A DNA stretch of 64,000 bases from Aquatica leii (Eukaryota > Arthropoda > Insecta > Coleoptera > Lampyridae): NCBI GenBank assembly GCA_035610365.1, contig CM069433.1:191278760-191342759 (forward strand). Direction: 5' to 3'. The notes under the pieces were generated by a model. It saw nothing but the letters and a program-made list of their open reading frames with translations. It ran no database searches and had not been told where the DNA came from. Made by a program: the position numbers and the translations under genes. Positions 43,016 through 52,419 of the stretch are shown in pieces; position 1 is the stretch's first letter, and each line of letters begins with the position of its first letter.

Positions 43016-44069
43016 TTAACCGCTGTTCATAAACTTTGTCTAAAATTTCATTCTACCAAGAAAAAGTGTATAGTTTGCTAGGGACGTTACAGATAAAAAA
43101 TAATTTTACAAGTAGAAACATTTGCATTTAATAGTTTAACTGTTGAAAAATTTTTTTTAGTTTAGTCACTGTCAAAAATCGTTTTTTAGCAATTGCAAAG
43201 TTCACACAAACTACAGTTTTTTATTTAGTGCTTCGGATCAAACACTGTGTGTTTGTTCTTTGTAATTTTACTTTTTGACGTACTCTAATTAAAGTGATTA
43301 GATGATCAAAACTTAGCCTGAGCAATTGCGTTTTTTGTTAATTTAGCACCTCCTAAATGAAAGTTTTTTATTTAATAAAATCAATTAAACAATTATATAT
43401 TTATTTAAAATTATAATATGTAAAATATGCAGATAACAGTAATTAATAAATTGATATTTGTTTCTAATTATTTAAATTTATAAAATTGTAATGCGTTGCC
43501 GACGGGTGTTTAAAAAAAACATTACCTGGAGCTTTTTTGAACAAACTATAAATTGATAGTTGTTCTAATTATACTGTACTGACTATATTTTTTTGTTGTA
43601 TATTGATTAAGGTTGTATCCAATTCAACTAAAAACATATTTTTTTCATGATTGATTTGACAAGATTATGATGCGCATAGTGCAGTTACAAAATGAATGTA
43701 AAATCACAAGGATGTAAAAATTGGGTCATGCGCAACACCTGCACTGGGTTAAAATTATTTCTCAATAAAAATTAAAGAGTCTCAATGATACGATCAAATA
43801 AAATTAATTGCTTTAAGTTTTACTAAAACAAAAATAACTTTTAGTAAACATTCTATTTCCAAGAATTTACTCACATATTTATGGCGTTTTTTGTTTGAGT
43901 CTCCAGACGTTAGTTACTTCTCAGTTCTATCTATAAAAAATTATAGATTTGAAACGACCCGGGTTTTATTTTTGACATTGTACTCAAATAAACGTACATA
44001 TAAAAAAACTAAAACTTTTCGTAACAACTATTTATCACCAACCGTTACAAAGTATGTGTTTTTGAAAAG
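43016..44069. other. A+T-rich sequence left of the Gypsy element
   Basis: Probably intron or intergenic. A small ORF (43891-44076) lacks features. Confidence 0.4.
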
Positions 44070-44073
44070 GTAT
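44070..44073 (+). repeat. Gypsy target-site duplication, left
   Basis: GTAT, repeated at 50153-50156 directly after the 3' LTR. Confidence 0.8.
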
Positions 44074-44527
44074 TGAAACATTCGAGAAATTACTTGCAAA
44101 TGCAAGAGCCGTCTAGAAGCTGTTATCCATTTTTTAGAAGATATAGCGAAAAGTAAGGAACGCTCGAGAAGGATTCGCCGATGTCTATAAATACGTAAGA
44201 AAGAAATCGTAGGTCAGTTATTGCTGGAATGCGAATGTGTTAAGAAGATTATCAAGTGGAAATAAATCGTTAGCACGCGTATGTCTACATAAATAAATCG
44301 AGAATAATCGTGAACGTGATAATTAGTGTAAACAAGTGTGATATCCGAGGACGTTATCTTATCTTAAGTTATACAACGGTTATACATAAATTCGTGTAAG
44401 TGTTTTCATTAAATATTATTAGATTTAATTAGTTCGGTTAATTTAAAAGTGTACATATTTCTAGAATAAGTAAACCTAATTTTTAATCGTTTAAATAAAT
44501 TAGTTTTTAATAAATAGATACGTAACA
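44074..44527 (+). repeat. 5' LTR
   Basis: Starts TGAAACATTCGAGAAATTAC and ends TACGTAACA (TG..CA ends). A TATA-like TCTATAAATACG lies at about 44184-44195, suggesting the transcription start, and AATAAA signals follow further on. Confidence 0.9.
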
Positions 44528-44528
44528 G

Positions 44529-44544
44529 TGGCGTCAGTGTGGGA
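44529..44544 (+). promoter_or_regulatory. Primer-binding site
   Basis: TGGCGTCAGTGTGGGA begins one base after the 5' LTR, the expected position for tRNA priming. The tRNA type is not assigned. Confidence 0.65.
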
Positions 44545-44832
44545 TATCGTTCGCGAATTTTAGTGTAAATATCATTAAGAAATATCGCTCCCGTAATAAA
44601 AACATTGATTACGTAAATAACTTTTAAGTTTGCGATACGCGTGTTTATTTATAAAGTATAAAATAGTGTTTATTAAACTTTTTCTTTTAACAAGTGCGTG
44701 TTCGCGATATTAATTAAATTCGTTTCCGTTTAACATTAACAAGTGGATCGTTATTAAAATTTTGTGTTATAGGAAAACTGCATTTTAAAAAGTAGTGTAA
44801 TTAAACTTTATATTCGTGTTATATTTAAATTT

Positions 44833-46056
44833 ATGCCGGTGACGCGTTTGCAAAAAGAAAAAATGGATTCAAAAATATTTGAAATTCTCGAATCGATGAA
44901 TAAAAATATCCAAGAAAAACTGTCCGAAAATTCTCAGAAGATGGAAGAAAATTCGCAGAAAATAGAAGAAAAGTTTTACAAAAATTCACAGAAAATTGAA
45001 GAAAAACTGTCGGAAAATTCAAGAAAAATGGAAGAAAAACTCTCCGAACATTCTCAGAAAATGGAGGAAAGTTCAAGAAGTTTAAAAGAAGAAATACGAA
45101 CAAGCATAGAAAATCAAATCAAAATTGTTCAAGAGGAAACTCAAGCAGACATGTTAAATTTAAGAGAAGAAATATGCGAAGTTCTGGAAAACGGAAAACA
45201 ATCTATGAATGAGAAAATAGAAGCAATAGAGGACAAATTAGAAGACAGAATGAAACTGCTTGAAGAAAGAATAAACCAAATGAATTACCATGGCGAAAGA
45301 AGCGTCACGAGTGAAGATTTAATAATGGACCGCCGGGATGAAAGCACTCACAAGTTTAAGATTGTACCGCCAAATTTTGATGGTAAAGTTCCATGGTCAA
45401 CCTACTACAAGCAGTTTGAAGCCGCAGCTACTGCTAATGGTTGAAGCAACAAGCAGAAAGCGACGTCTTTAATAGTGTCCTTGCGTGGAGAAGCGCTGGG
45501 AATTTTACAAACTGTTCCGGACCACCTGCAACAAAATTACGAACTCTTAATATCACGATTAGAAATGAGATATAGAGATGCCCATCTTCAACAAGTCTAT
45601 CAAGCTCAAATTAAAAGTCGGGTTCAGAAAGCTGCCGAAAGTCTTCAAGAGTTTGAGGCTGACATCGCTAGATTAACACGGCTTGCGTATCCTACAGCAC
45701 CAGATACCTTCTTGGAGCAGTTGGCTATTCAAACCTTTGTGGACGGCCTCCGAGACAGCGAAACACAGCAGACTCTCCGGTTAGCTCGACCGAAGACGTT
45801 GGATGACGCATTAACCCATGCTTTGGAGTTCGAGGCGGCAAAACAAGCGTCGCACCGAAGCAGCCATAAGCTCCGTTGTGCTACGGAAATACCCTCGAAC
45901 TCAGAAGAAAGCATTGAAGACATAGTGCGACGTGTATTTCGGGAACAAGTAGCTCGAGGAAGAGAAGTGACGTGCTGGAACTGCGGGGAAGTGGGCCACG
46001 TACGACGACGCTGTACTAAGCCCAAAAGAAGACCAGAAGAGCGTCCGGAAAACTAG
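44833..46056 (+). pseudogene. Gypsy Gag
   Basis: One frame with a single TGA at 45442-45444. The N-terminal 100 residues are a run of heptad-like repeats (ENSQKMEENSQKIEEKF and variants), a strong coiled-coil predictor and unusual at the head of Gag. The middle (FDGKVPWSTYYKQFEAAATA, then LRGEALGILQTVPD, and YRDAHLQQVYQAQIKSRVQK) is the capsid-like region of insect Gypsy elements. A single CCHC knuckle CWNCGEVGHVRRRC lies at about 45972-46013, followed by a basic tail. Gag forms the cytoplasmic particle. The interrupted codon sits where a tryptophan would fit, which is an inference. The start at 44833 is the first ATG after a long leader. Confidence 0.8.
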
Positions 46057-46070
46057 AACAGGTCGACCGA

Positions 46071-46500
46071 ATGGGGCGAAAGTCGACCTCAACGAGCCAT
46101 GCCCCGGAAATTACCATACAAATGGCATCGCCTAGAGAGCAATTGCATAGCATTTATCTCGATGGCAAGATCAATGGGAGAAGCGTCCAGTTACTGGTTG
46201 ACACGGGAGCGACGAAGACCATCATTCGTCTTGACATGTTATTGGAAAACGAGAAGACATCACCAGTAACAGTACGACTTCGAACGGCGACGGGCGACGA
46301 AATACCTACTCACGGACAAGTCAAAGTAACCATTGCTTTGGGAAATGGAGTACTCGACCATCAAGTAATGGTAGCCGACATCACGGAAGAAGTTATCCTG
46401 GGAATGGACGTGATAAAGAAGTATGAGTTCCATTTGGATATGAAGAACGATGTCCTGAAGATCGACAATGAAGAAATTCCTTTTCATTCGTCAGAGAAGA
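46071..46500 (+). pseudogene. Gypsy protease
   Basis: Lies in a different frame from Gag (46056 is the Gag stop) and contains the retropepsin signature LLVDTGATKTIIRLDM, with DTG encoded at 46200-46208, and ILGMDVIKKYEFHLD. Expression would need frameshifting or a separate start; no slippery site was recognised. The open frame runs on to 46574, but from about 46500 it is out of frame with the RT because of the deletion described for that entry. The protease would cleave Gag and Pol during particle maturation (family knowledge). Confidence 0.8.
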
Positions 46501-47745
46501 ACGAGGTTTTGTGTAGACTACAGACAGCTAAACGACGTGACCAAAAAGGACAGCTACTCTTTACCCAGAATTGACGATACGCTAGACACCCTGTCAGGAT
46601 CCCAGTGGTTTTCTACGTTAGATTTAAAGAGTGGATACTGGCAGGTAGAATTAGAACCCAAGGATCGTGAAAAAACAGCTTTTACGATCGGAACTGGTTT
46701 GTGGCAGTTCACTGTAATGCCCTTCGGCCTGTGTAACGCTCCTGCAACGTTCGAGCGTTTGATGGAGACCATCTTGCGCGGATTGTCTTGGAAGACGTGC
46801 TTGGTTTACCTGGACGACGTGATCGTGGTTGGAAGGTCGTTTGAAGAACACTTGAACAACTTGAAGGAAGTGTTCCAGCGATTACGTGGGGCTAACCTCA
46901 AACCGAGCCCAAAGAAGTGCCAAGTATTTAAAAAGGAAGTCCAATACCTTGGCCACGTCGTATCTAGAGATGGAGTAAGGGCTGACCCAGACAAAATCCG
47001 AGCAGTGCAAGCATGGCCAAGACCGATCGACAAACATCAGGTCCGAAGTTTCCTTGGGTTGTGCACTTATTATAGAAGATTTGTCCCCGGATTTGCCAAT
47101 ATTGCCAAACCATTGACAAAATTAACCGAAGAAAAAGCAGAATTTAGATGGAATGAAGACTGCGAAAATTCTTTTAATAAACTAAAACAGGCCCTAGTCA
47201 CTTCGCCGATTTTGAGTTATCCAAGAGAAGATGGAAAGTTTTTGGATATCGACGCAAGCAATCTGGCCATAGGCGCGGTCCTTTCGCAGGTTCAAGATGG
47301 ACAAGAAAAGGTTATCGCGTACTTTAGCAAGGTTTTGTCCAGGCCAGAAAGGAATTATTGCGTGACTAGGAGGGAGCTGTTAGCAGTCGTTAAGTCCATC
47401 GAACATTTCTACAAGTATTTGTATGGACGAAAATTTCTACTGAAAACAGACCACGCCGCTTTAAAATGGCTACTGCAGTTCCGTAACCCAGAAGGACAAG
47501 TGGCAAGATGGATCGAGAGACTGCAAGAGTATGACTATGACACAAAACACCGTGCCGGAAGCAGTCATCGGAACGCTGATGCCTTGTCCAGAAGACCATG
47601 TCCGGCGGACTGCAGCCATTGTTCGCGACTGGAAGAAAAAGTCGAATGCGTCCGGAGAACTGCTATGGTTGATGATGAGTGGGAACCTGAGCAGTTACGT
47701 CGCGAACAAGAAGACGATCCTGAAATAAGACAACTCCTCGACTAG
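46501..47745 (+). pseudogene. Gypsy reverse transcriptase and RNase H (RT N-terminus deleted)
   Basis: RT begins abruptly at RFCVDYRQLNDVTKKDSYSL; the fingers region that normally precedes it is missing, so the protease is joined almost directly to it. This indicates an internal deletion of several hundred bases near 46500. Palm motifs follow: FSTLDLKSGYWQVEL, FTVMPFGLCNAPATFERLME and YLDD (46807-46818), then FLGLCTYYRRFVPGF. RNase H follows, with its Asp in DIDASNLAIGAVLSQ, Glu in RRELLAVVKSIEHF and Asp in KTDHAALKWLL. It ends near NADALSRRPCP and a Cys/Asp-rich linker to TAG at 47743. Confidence 0.85.
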
Positions 47746-47778
47746 AAAGAAACTGGCCGACGACCAACCTAGGAAGAA

Positions 47779-48783
47779 GTGAGTGCTTTGGGCAGAAATA
47801 TCAAAGCGTACTGGGCGCACTGGGACTCTTTGATAGTACAAGACGGTCTTCTTAAGCGATCCCTAGAAAGTGCCGAGGGCACGGGAAACAGACTACAGTT
47901 GGTAGTGCCAAAGAGCAGGGTGCCAGAAGTGTTGAAGCATCTCCACGATGGGACATCAGGAGGACACTTTGGCATTAAGACGACGTTGGGTAAAGTGCGA
48001 GAATGATTCTACTGGATGAACTGCAAAGAGGACGTTATGAAATGGTGCCGTAAATGCATAATCTGCGCATCAGGAAATGGTCCAGCAAGAAAGCGCAAAG
48101 CACCCATGAAACAATACAACGTAGGGAGCCCATTGGAAAGAGTAGCGATTGACATCGCAGGGCCGTTCCCAGAATCCGATTCGGGAAATAAATACATACT
48201 GGTGGCAATGGATTATTTCACGAAATGGACGGAGGCTTACGCCATACCCAATCAGGAAGCAGCTACGGTCGCAGACGTATTAGTAAAAGAGTTTTTCTGC
48301 CGGTTTGTAGTTCCGTTGGAATTACACTCCGAGTAAGGCCGCAATTTTGAGTCTGGGCTGTTTCAAGAAGTTTGCCGACTGTTAGGAATTAAGAAGACTA
48401 GGACAACGCCTCTCCATCCTCAATCTGATAGCATGGTTGAACGGATGAATCGAACAATGGGCAAGTACTTAGCCAAGGTAGTGTCCGAACACCAAAGAGA
48501 CTGGGATCAGTACTTGCTCCTTTTCCTAATGGCATACCGATCATCCGTTCACGAAAGCACAGGCCAAACACCATCCTGTGTAATGCTCGGTCGTGAAATA
48601 CGATTGCCATGCGACCTTCAATTTGGCCGAAGACCGGAAGAGGAAGTCGCTGGAGAAGGTTACGTCAGCAAACTGGCAAAGAGGCTAGACGAAGTACATG
48701 AAGAGGTTCGTAAAAACACACAAATTGCCAGCGACAGGATGAAAACCAGATATGAGGTCAAGGCACAAAATGTTGGGTTTTAA
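47779..48783 (+). pseudogene. Gypsy integrase
   Basis: In the same frame as RT but with stops at 47743-47745, 48004-48006, 48334-48336 and 48781-48783. The zinc site is visible: LHDGTSGGHFG (first His pair) and CRKCIIC. The DDE core has AIDIAGPFPESDSG (Asp), the second position at the stop near 48334 (followed by GRNFESGLF) and HPQSDSMVERMNRTM (Glu). The stops fall where Trp or Gln is usual in the family. Integrase inserts cDNA into host DNA. The frame continues after the last stop into the C-terminal GPY motif and the extension described next. Confidence 0.85.
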
Positions 48784-48792
48784 CCTGGCGAT

Positions 48793-49764
48793 ATGGTCTG
48801 GTTGTATAACCCTCAAAGGAGACGCGGTTTGTCGCCGAAGCTGCAAAGGCAATGGGAGGGCCCCTATGAAGTCGTGCAGCGTATTAACGACGTCATATAC
48901 CGCATCCGAAAACCGCCCAGAGGCAAGCCAAAAGTGGTCCACGTCGATCGTCTAGCCCCGTTTGCTGGCGATAACCACAATACGCAAGTCCAGGTCCAAA
49001 CCAGAGTAATAAGTAGCAGAACCAGGAATCCAATCAAAGAAATGGAGTTCGAGAAGTTTATGAACTTATACGGAGGTTCTGGAAAAGCTAGGTTCGGAGT
49101 TACCACCGAGGAACAACAAGACCTGTTCCAGACACAAAAAGATTACGCCATCGCACATTGCGTGAGCGAGGACCTTGACATGTCCAAAGGGGTTGCAGTC
49201 GTGTTTAAAAAGAAGTTTGGGCAGCTAGATGAATTACAAAGTCAGCAACCGGCAGTCGGAAAAGTTTTAGGACTACGTGGTGACGGACGCTTCGTTTTCT
49301 ATCTGGTCACCAAGAAATACTCACGTGTCAAGCCGTTATACAAAGATCTGTGGCGAACATTATGGAGTCTCAAGAGACAAATAAAGTTCCATCATGTTAA
49401 GAAATTGGCAGTACCCAAGCTTGGTTGTGGCTTAGATCAACTGAATTGGAGGACAGTTCGAAACATGTTGGAGGTCGTCTTCCGAGGAACAGGCATTCAA
49501 GTGTTGGTCTGTAGTTACCAACCGAGGAGAGAATTGGGTCAGGAAAAGTCCATTGACTGTTACTTTTATGGTCAAGGAAGTTGCCGAAATGGAGGAAGCT
49601 GCCGCTATCGCCACGATCCCTTTTACCGGTGTCGCATCCAGTCTCCTGTTCTGGGACAGAACAGTCCCAAGAAGGGGGCAGTGAAACATTCGAGAAATTA
49701 CTTGCAAATGCAAGAGCCGTCTAGAAGCTGTTATCTATTTTCTAGAAGATATAGCGAAAAGTAA
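48793..49764 (+). CDS. Gypsy pol 3' extension: GPY motif, TARG1/OARD1-like macrodomain, CCCH finger
   Basis: A 323-residue stop-free continuation of the pol frame. Residues 21-55 are the integrase C-terminus (WEGPYEVV, then VVHVDRLAPF). Residues about 102-242 are a macrodomain of the TARG1/OARD1 type: DYAIAHCVSEDLDMSKGVAV, KKKFGQLDEL, DGRFVFYLVTKKYS, PKLGCGLDQLNW and QVLVCSY. In human OARD1 the lysine of the TKK segment and the aspartate of GCGLD are catalytic for removing ADP-ribose from acidic residues (established knowledge). Both positions are kept here (Lys 174/175, Asp 215). Residues 256-274 form a C-x7-C-x5-C-x3-H finger. The final residues overlap the 3' LTR. The start at 48793 is only the first ATG after a stop, so the natural product is Pol. 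Confidence 0.85.
   Translation: MVWLYNPQRRRGLSPKLQRQWEGPYEVVQRINDVIYRIRKPPRGKPKVVHVDRLAPFAGDNHNTQVQVQTRVISSRTRNPIKEMEFEKFMNLYGGSGKARFGVTTEEQQDLFQTQKDYAIAHCVSEDLDMSKGVAVVFKKKFGQLDELQSQQPAVGKVLGLRGDGRFVFYLVTKKYSRVKPLYKDLWRTLWSLKRQIKFHHVKKLAVPKLGCGLDQLNWRTVRNMLEVVFRGTGIQVLVCSYQPRRELGQEKSIDCYFYGQGSCRNGGSCRYRHDPFYRCRIQSPVLGQNSPKKGAVKHSRNYLQMQEPSRSCYLFSRRYSEK
49669..49681 (+). promoter_or_regulatory. Polypurine tract
   Basis: AAGAAGGGGGCAG directly before the 3' LTR, the expected plus-strand primer. Confidence 0.8.
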
Positions 49765-50152
49765 GGAACGCTCGAGAAGGATTCGCCGATGTCTATAAAT
49801 ACGTAAGAAAGAAATCATAGGTCAGTTATTGCTGGAATGTGAATGCATGCAGTATTAAGAAGATTATTCAAGTGAAGATAAATAAGTGATTAGCACGTGC
49901 GGAGTTTTAAATAAATAACAGTGTACACCGAATCGAGTGAAAGTGACTTATAGTGTGAAATCCGAGAACGTTATCTTATCTTAAGTGATAGTTTTATACA
50001 ACGGTTATACATAAATTCGTGTAAGTGTTTTCATTAAATATTATTAGATTTAATTAGTTCGGTTAATTTAAAAGTGTACATATTTCTAGAATAAGTAAAC
50101 CTAATTTTTAATCGTTCAAATAAATTAGTTTTTAATAAATATATACGTAACA
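49682..50152 (+). repeat. 3' LTR
   Basis: Same ends as the 5' LTR (TGAAACATTCG..TACGTAACA), with an extra GCATGCAGTATT segment near 49844 and other small changes. Confidence 0.9.
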
Positions 50153-50156
50153 GTAT

Positions 50157-50592
50157 ACAACTTTAATATGCTTTTGACGGGTTTTGGAAGTGTTGATAAA
50201 CCGTTTTCTGTAACCATTTATGTTTCAAATGTTGTTAATAAACACAAACATCAAAATCTCCCCTTTAGAATTCTATTGCAACATTTGATCTTATCCTGTG
50301 TTTTTGTGAACAAGGTTATAGCAAGACTCTGGTGTACTATCGACTACTTTACTAAAAAGTGTTAAAAACCATGTTCTTAAGGAGTAACCTGAGTCACGTA
50401 ATCTTGCAGTGGTATAGATACTTCTTAAAATTATTTGATGCTGAATATAATAACATAAGATTTGTGTTTTCTGAAAATTGGGCGTTTACATTTAAAATTT
50501 TAAAATCTGCGTTTTAGATTTATAATTTGTTGTTGTAGATGTTCATCTTTTGCAGCTTCTTTGTATACTTTTAACACGCTAATTCCTAAGGT
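50157..50592. other. Flanking sequence right of the Gypsy element
   Basis: No feature was recognised; A+T-rich. Confidence 0.4.
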
Positions 50593-51135
50593 TTCCGTGG
50601 GTTGAACTACCTATCGGGCGCGTTTTTAGGTGGTGGATAAGAGGGTAGATAGGGATGTAATGGTACGCAGCTTCTCTAGCCCTGTTTACCTTTGGAAGTG
50701 TTAGAGTCGCAACTTAAAATCCGTACGTACTCTAATACTACTGTCACACAAACCAGCTCTCGCAGCACAAGCTGTAGTGTCGTGGCAAAAGCGAACACTG
50801 GGGTAACGATGACTCTCGCTGTTCTATTGACTTAATTGTCTGGACCAAGAGGAAACTGCCTCATCAAAAACCGAAATCTAAGTTGGGGAGGATCAGACTG
50901 ATAAATGCGTGAGTGGATAGAAGACCAGTCGTTACCGGTTCCAACCTCAAGGCACCAGGCGAACCCCGTTGTATATAGCCTTCTGTGCATATCGCAACAC
51001 TGCGCACGGTAACTCCGTACTTGTGGGACGTATATGGAACCACCGATTCAAAATTTAAAAAAAACGGGTACTCTGAGCAGAACCCAAAAATATCGGCTGA
51101 TGCTGAGCACGAATCCGAAAATACTTAAGCAACCG
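50593..51135 (+). mobile_element. Family B 5' fragment
   Basis: Matches the reverse complement of 38722 down to about 38180: GAACTACCTATCGGGCGCG, GTTAGAGTCGCAAC, AAACCAGCTCTCGCAGCACA, and GGCACCAGGCGAACCCCGTT then GTATATAG. It covers the 5' end and start of ORF1 only and is joined to the 3' end of family C in the same orientation. Confidence 0.7.
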
Positions 51136-51930
51136 GTTCCACTCCAATAGCGACCGTCTCTTAGATTGGATCAACATCCCATAATCTGGGACGAGCGGCT
51201 GTCTAAATTCACACATCGCACGGCGGGTTCCGTTTCCATCTGAAATGCATTGGTGTTGCAGATGACAACCGGTGCCTGTCGTGTAGTGATCCTGATACTC
51301 CGTCACATAGGAGTATCGCCTGTCCGAAGTTTGATGATGACCAAAGTACCTTAAGAACACAAGTCAACCCGTATCCCGATTCCGATTCTATCTTTAGATT
51401 CGTGTCCGACGTCCGTGTACTCATTGCATTCGCTAGAAGAGACCAGAGTCAAACGTAAATCAGAGTATAATTTAGTTTACTTTTGCAGGGCATTATTATT
51501 TTATTTTACAGTCAGCTACGGCGAACTAGGGTATTTATTTAGTTATTTACTTACATGTGATTTATTTTAGAATATTTTATTTGATTATTTTTAGTTAACC
51601 AACATTTTTGGTTTCTTTTTAGTCGTAGCTGTCTTGACTAACTGGCCTAATCCCCGTTTATTACAACGTGATATCCCTTTTCCGCCTACTTCGTTTTCAG
51701 CCTGACACGCAAAAATCAATCGCAAGGTAGGTGTCTTTCTAAATCTCGTGTTTATATAGCACGATTTAGATACACAGCCCATCCGACTCGTTTAAGTAAG
51801 CAATCCTTTCTTTTTGTAACATATCCTAAATCGTTCTATCCTATATGTGGCAAACTTGAACCAAGCAAGTTTGCGTGGTTTGGTGGATTCACATCCTTCA
51901 CCTTCTCTTCCTCCGTCTATTGCCGCTGTC
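51136..51930 (+). mobile_element. Family C 3' end (ORF2 C-terminus and 3' UTR)
   Basis: The C-terminal zinc site is well kept: HLKCIGVADDNRCLSCSDPD then TPSHRSIACPKFDDDQSTLR (about 51239-51357), ending FARRDQSQT at 51458. The 3' UTR to about 51930 matches 21170-21620. The C-x2-C..H..C site is the finger found at R1-type ORF2 ends (family knowledge). Confidence 0.7.
51851..51873 (+). ncRNA. Family C 3'-end RNA hairpin, copy 2
   Basis: Stem CAAACTTG/CAAGTTTG with loop AACCAAG. Compared with 21568-21590, stem position 2 changed from G to A and its partner from C to T, so pairing is preserved. Confidence 0.55.
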
Positions 51931-51969
51931 ATTAATTCAAGATCAAAATCTTGAGATGGCGCTTGGCAG

Positions 51970-52199
51970 CCAAAAAGGAAAGAAAATTTGCGGTTGAAAC
52001 TTGCTAGTCTAAGAATGTACACGTGCAAGAAGTAAGATACTAAGTAAGAAACAGTACGATATGCCCCGAGGATTGTACGAAAGAATAGGAAATGTGGGGA
52101 TGCCAGTTTCTTGACAATGTAGGTATGTCGCAGTCTGTGGTACCAGATGTCTAAATAATATGTTAGCATGCGGATGACTGCATTGTTGAAAATGTTCAC
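51970..52199 (-). pseudogene. Family C ORF2 post-RT segment, minus strand
   Basis: Reads MLTYYLDIWYHRLRHTYIVK, then KLASPHFLFFRTILGAYRTV, matching LDIWYHRLKHTHIVRKLASL at 20627-20720. It belongs with the RT part at 54137-55420 as one minus-strand copy, separated by the MULE relic. Downstream of about 51970 the frame continues open, but the sequence is that of the plus-strand 3' end, so the two C pieces are joined tail to tail. It is inactive and short. The polymerase is in the other part. Confidence 0.6.
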
Positions 52200-52299
52200 T
52201 AATGATTTCTTATGTAGGTTTCAGTTACGACAAGAGTAATTGTAAAACAAGTGCAAAGCAGTCAACTACATAAGAACAGTGTTTAACAAAGCTCAGACG

Positions 52300-52400
52300 A
52301 TTGAGCGACGGCGTTTGGGCGCCAGGTGTTTCGGCGCCGGGCGTTTGGGCGCCAGACGTTTCGGCGCCAGGCGTTTTAGCGCCGGGCGTTTCGGTACTAG
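52300..52400. repeat. 15-bp GGCGCC minisatellite
   Basis: About six to seven 15-bp units alternating GCGCCAGGCGTTTCG and GCGCCGGGCGTTTGG forms. They lie at the 3' side of the MULE relic and may be a subterminal repeat of that element. The ORFs across it are by-products of the 15-bp period. Confidence 0.7.
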
Positions 52401-52419
52401 AAAAAAGTTGAATGGAGTG

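Larger units (their letters stand above)
44074..50152 (+). mobile_element. Ty3/Gypsy LTR retrotransposon with macrodomain-bearing pol
   Basis: 6,079 bp: 5' LTR 44074-44527, PBS, gag, protease, RT-RNase H, integrase, a macrodomain/CCCH extension, polypurine tract and 3' LTR 49682-50152, flanked by GTAT duplications. The two LTRs are alike but differ by several small indels (454 against 471 bp), so the insertion is not very recent. Internal defects are single stops in gag and integrase and a deletion between protease and RT. No envelope gene is present. Confidence 0.9.

Noticed and set aside
44831..45103. Minus-strand NFPPFSENV-type repeat ORF
   Set aside because: Antisense of the coiled-coil repeats in Gypsy Gag.
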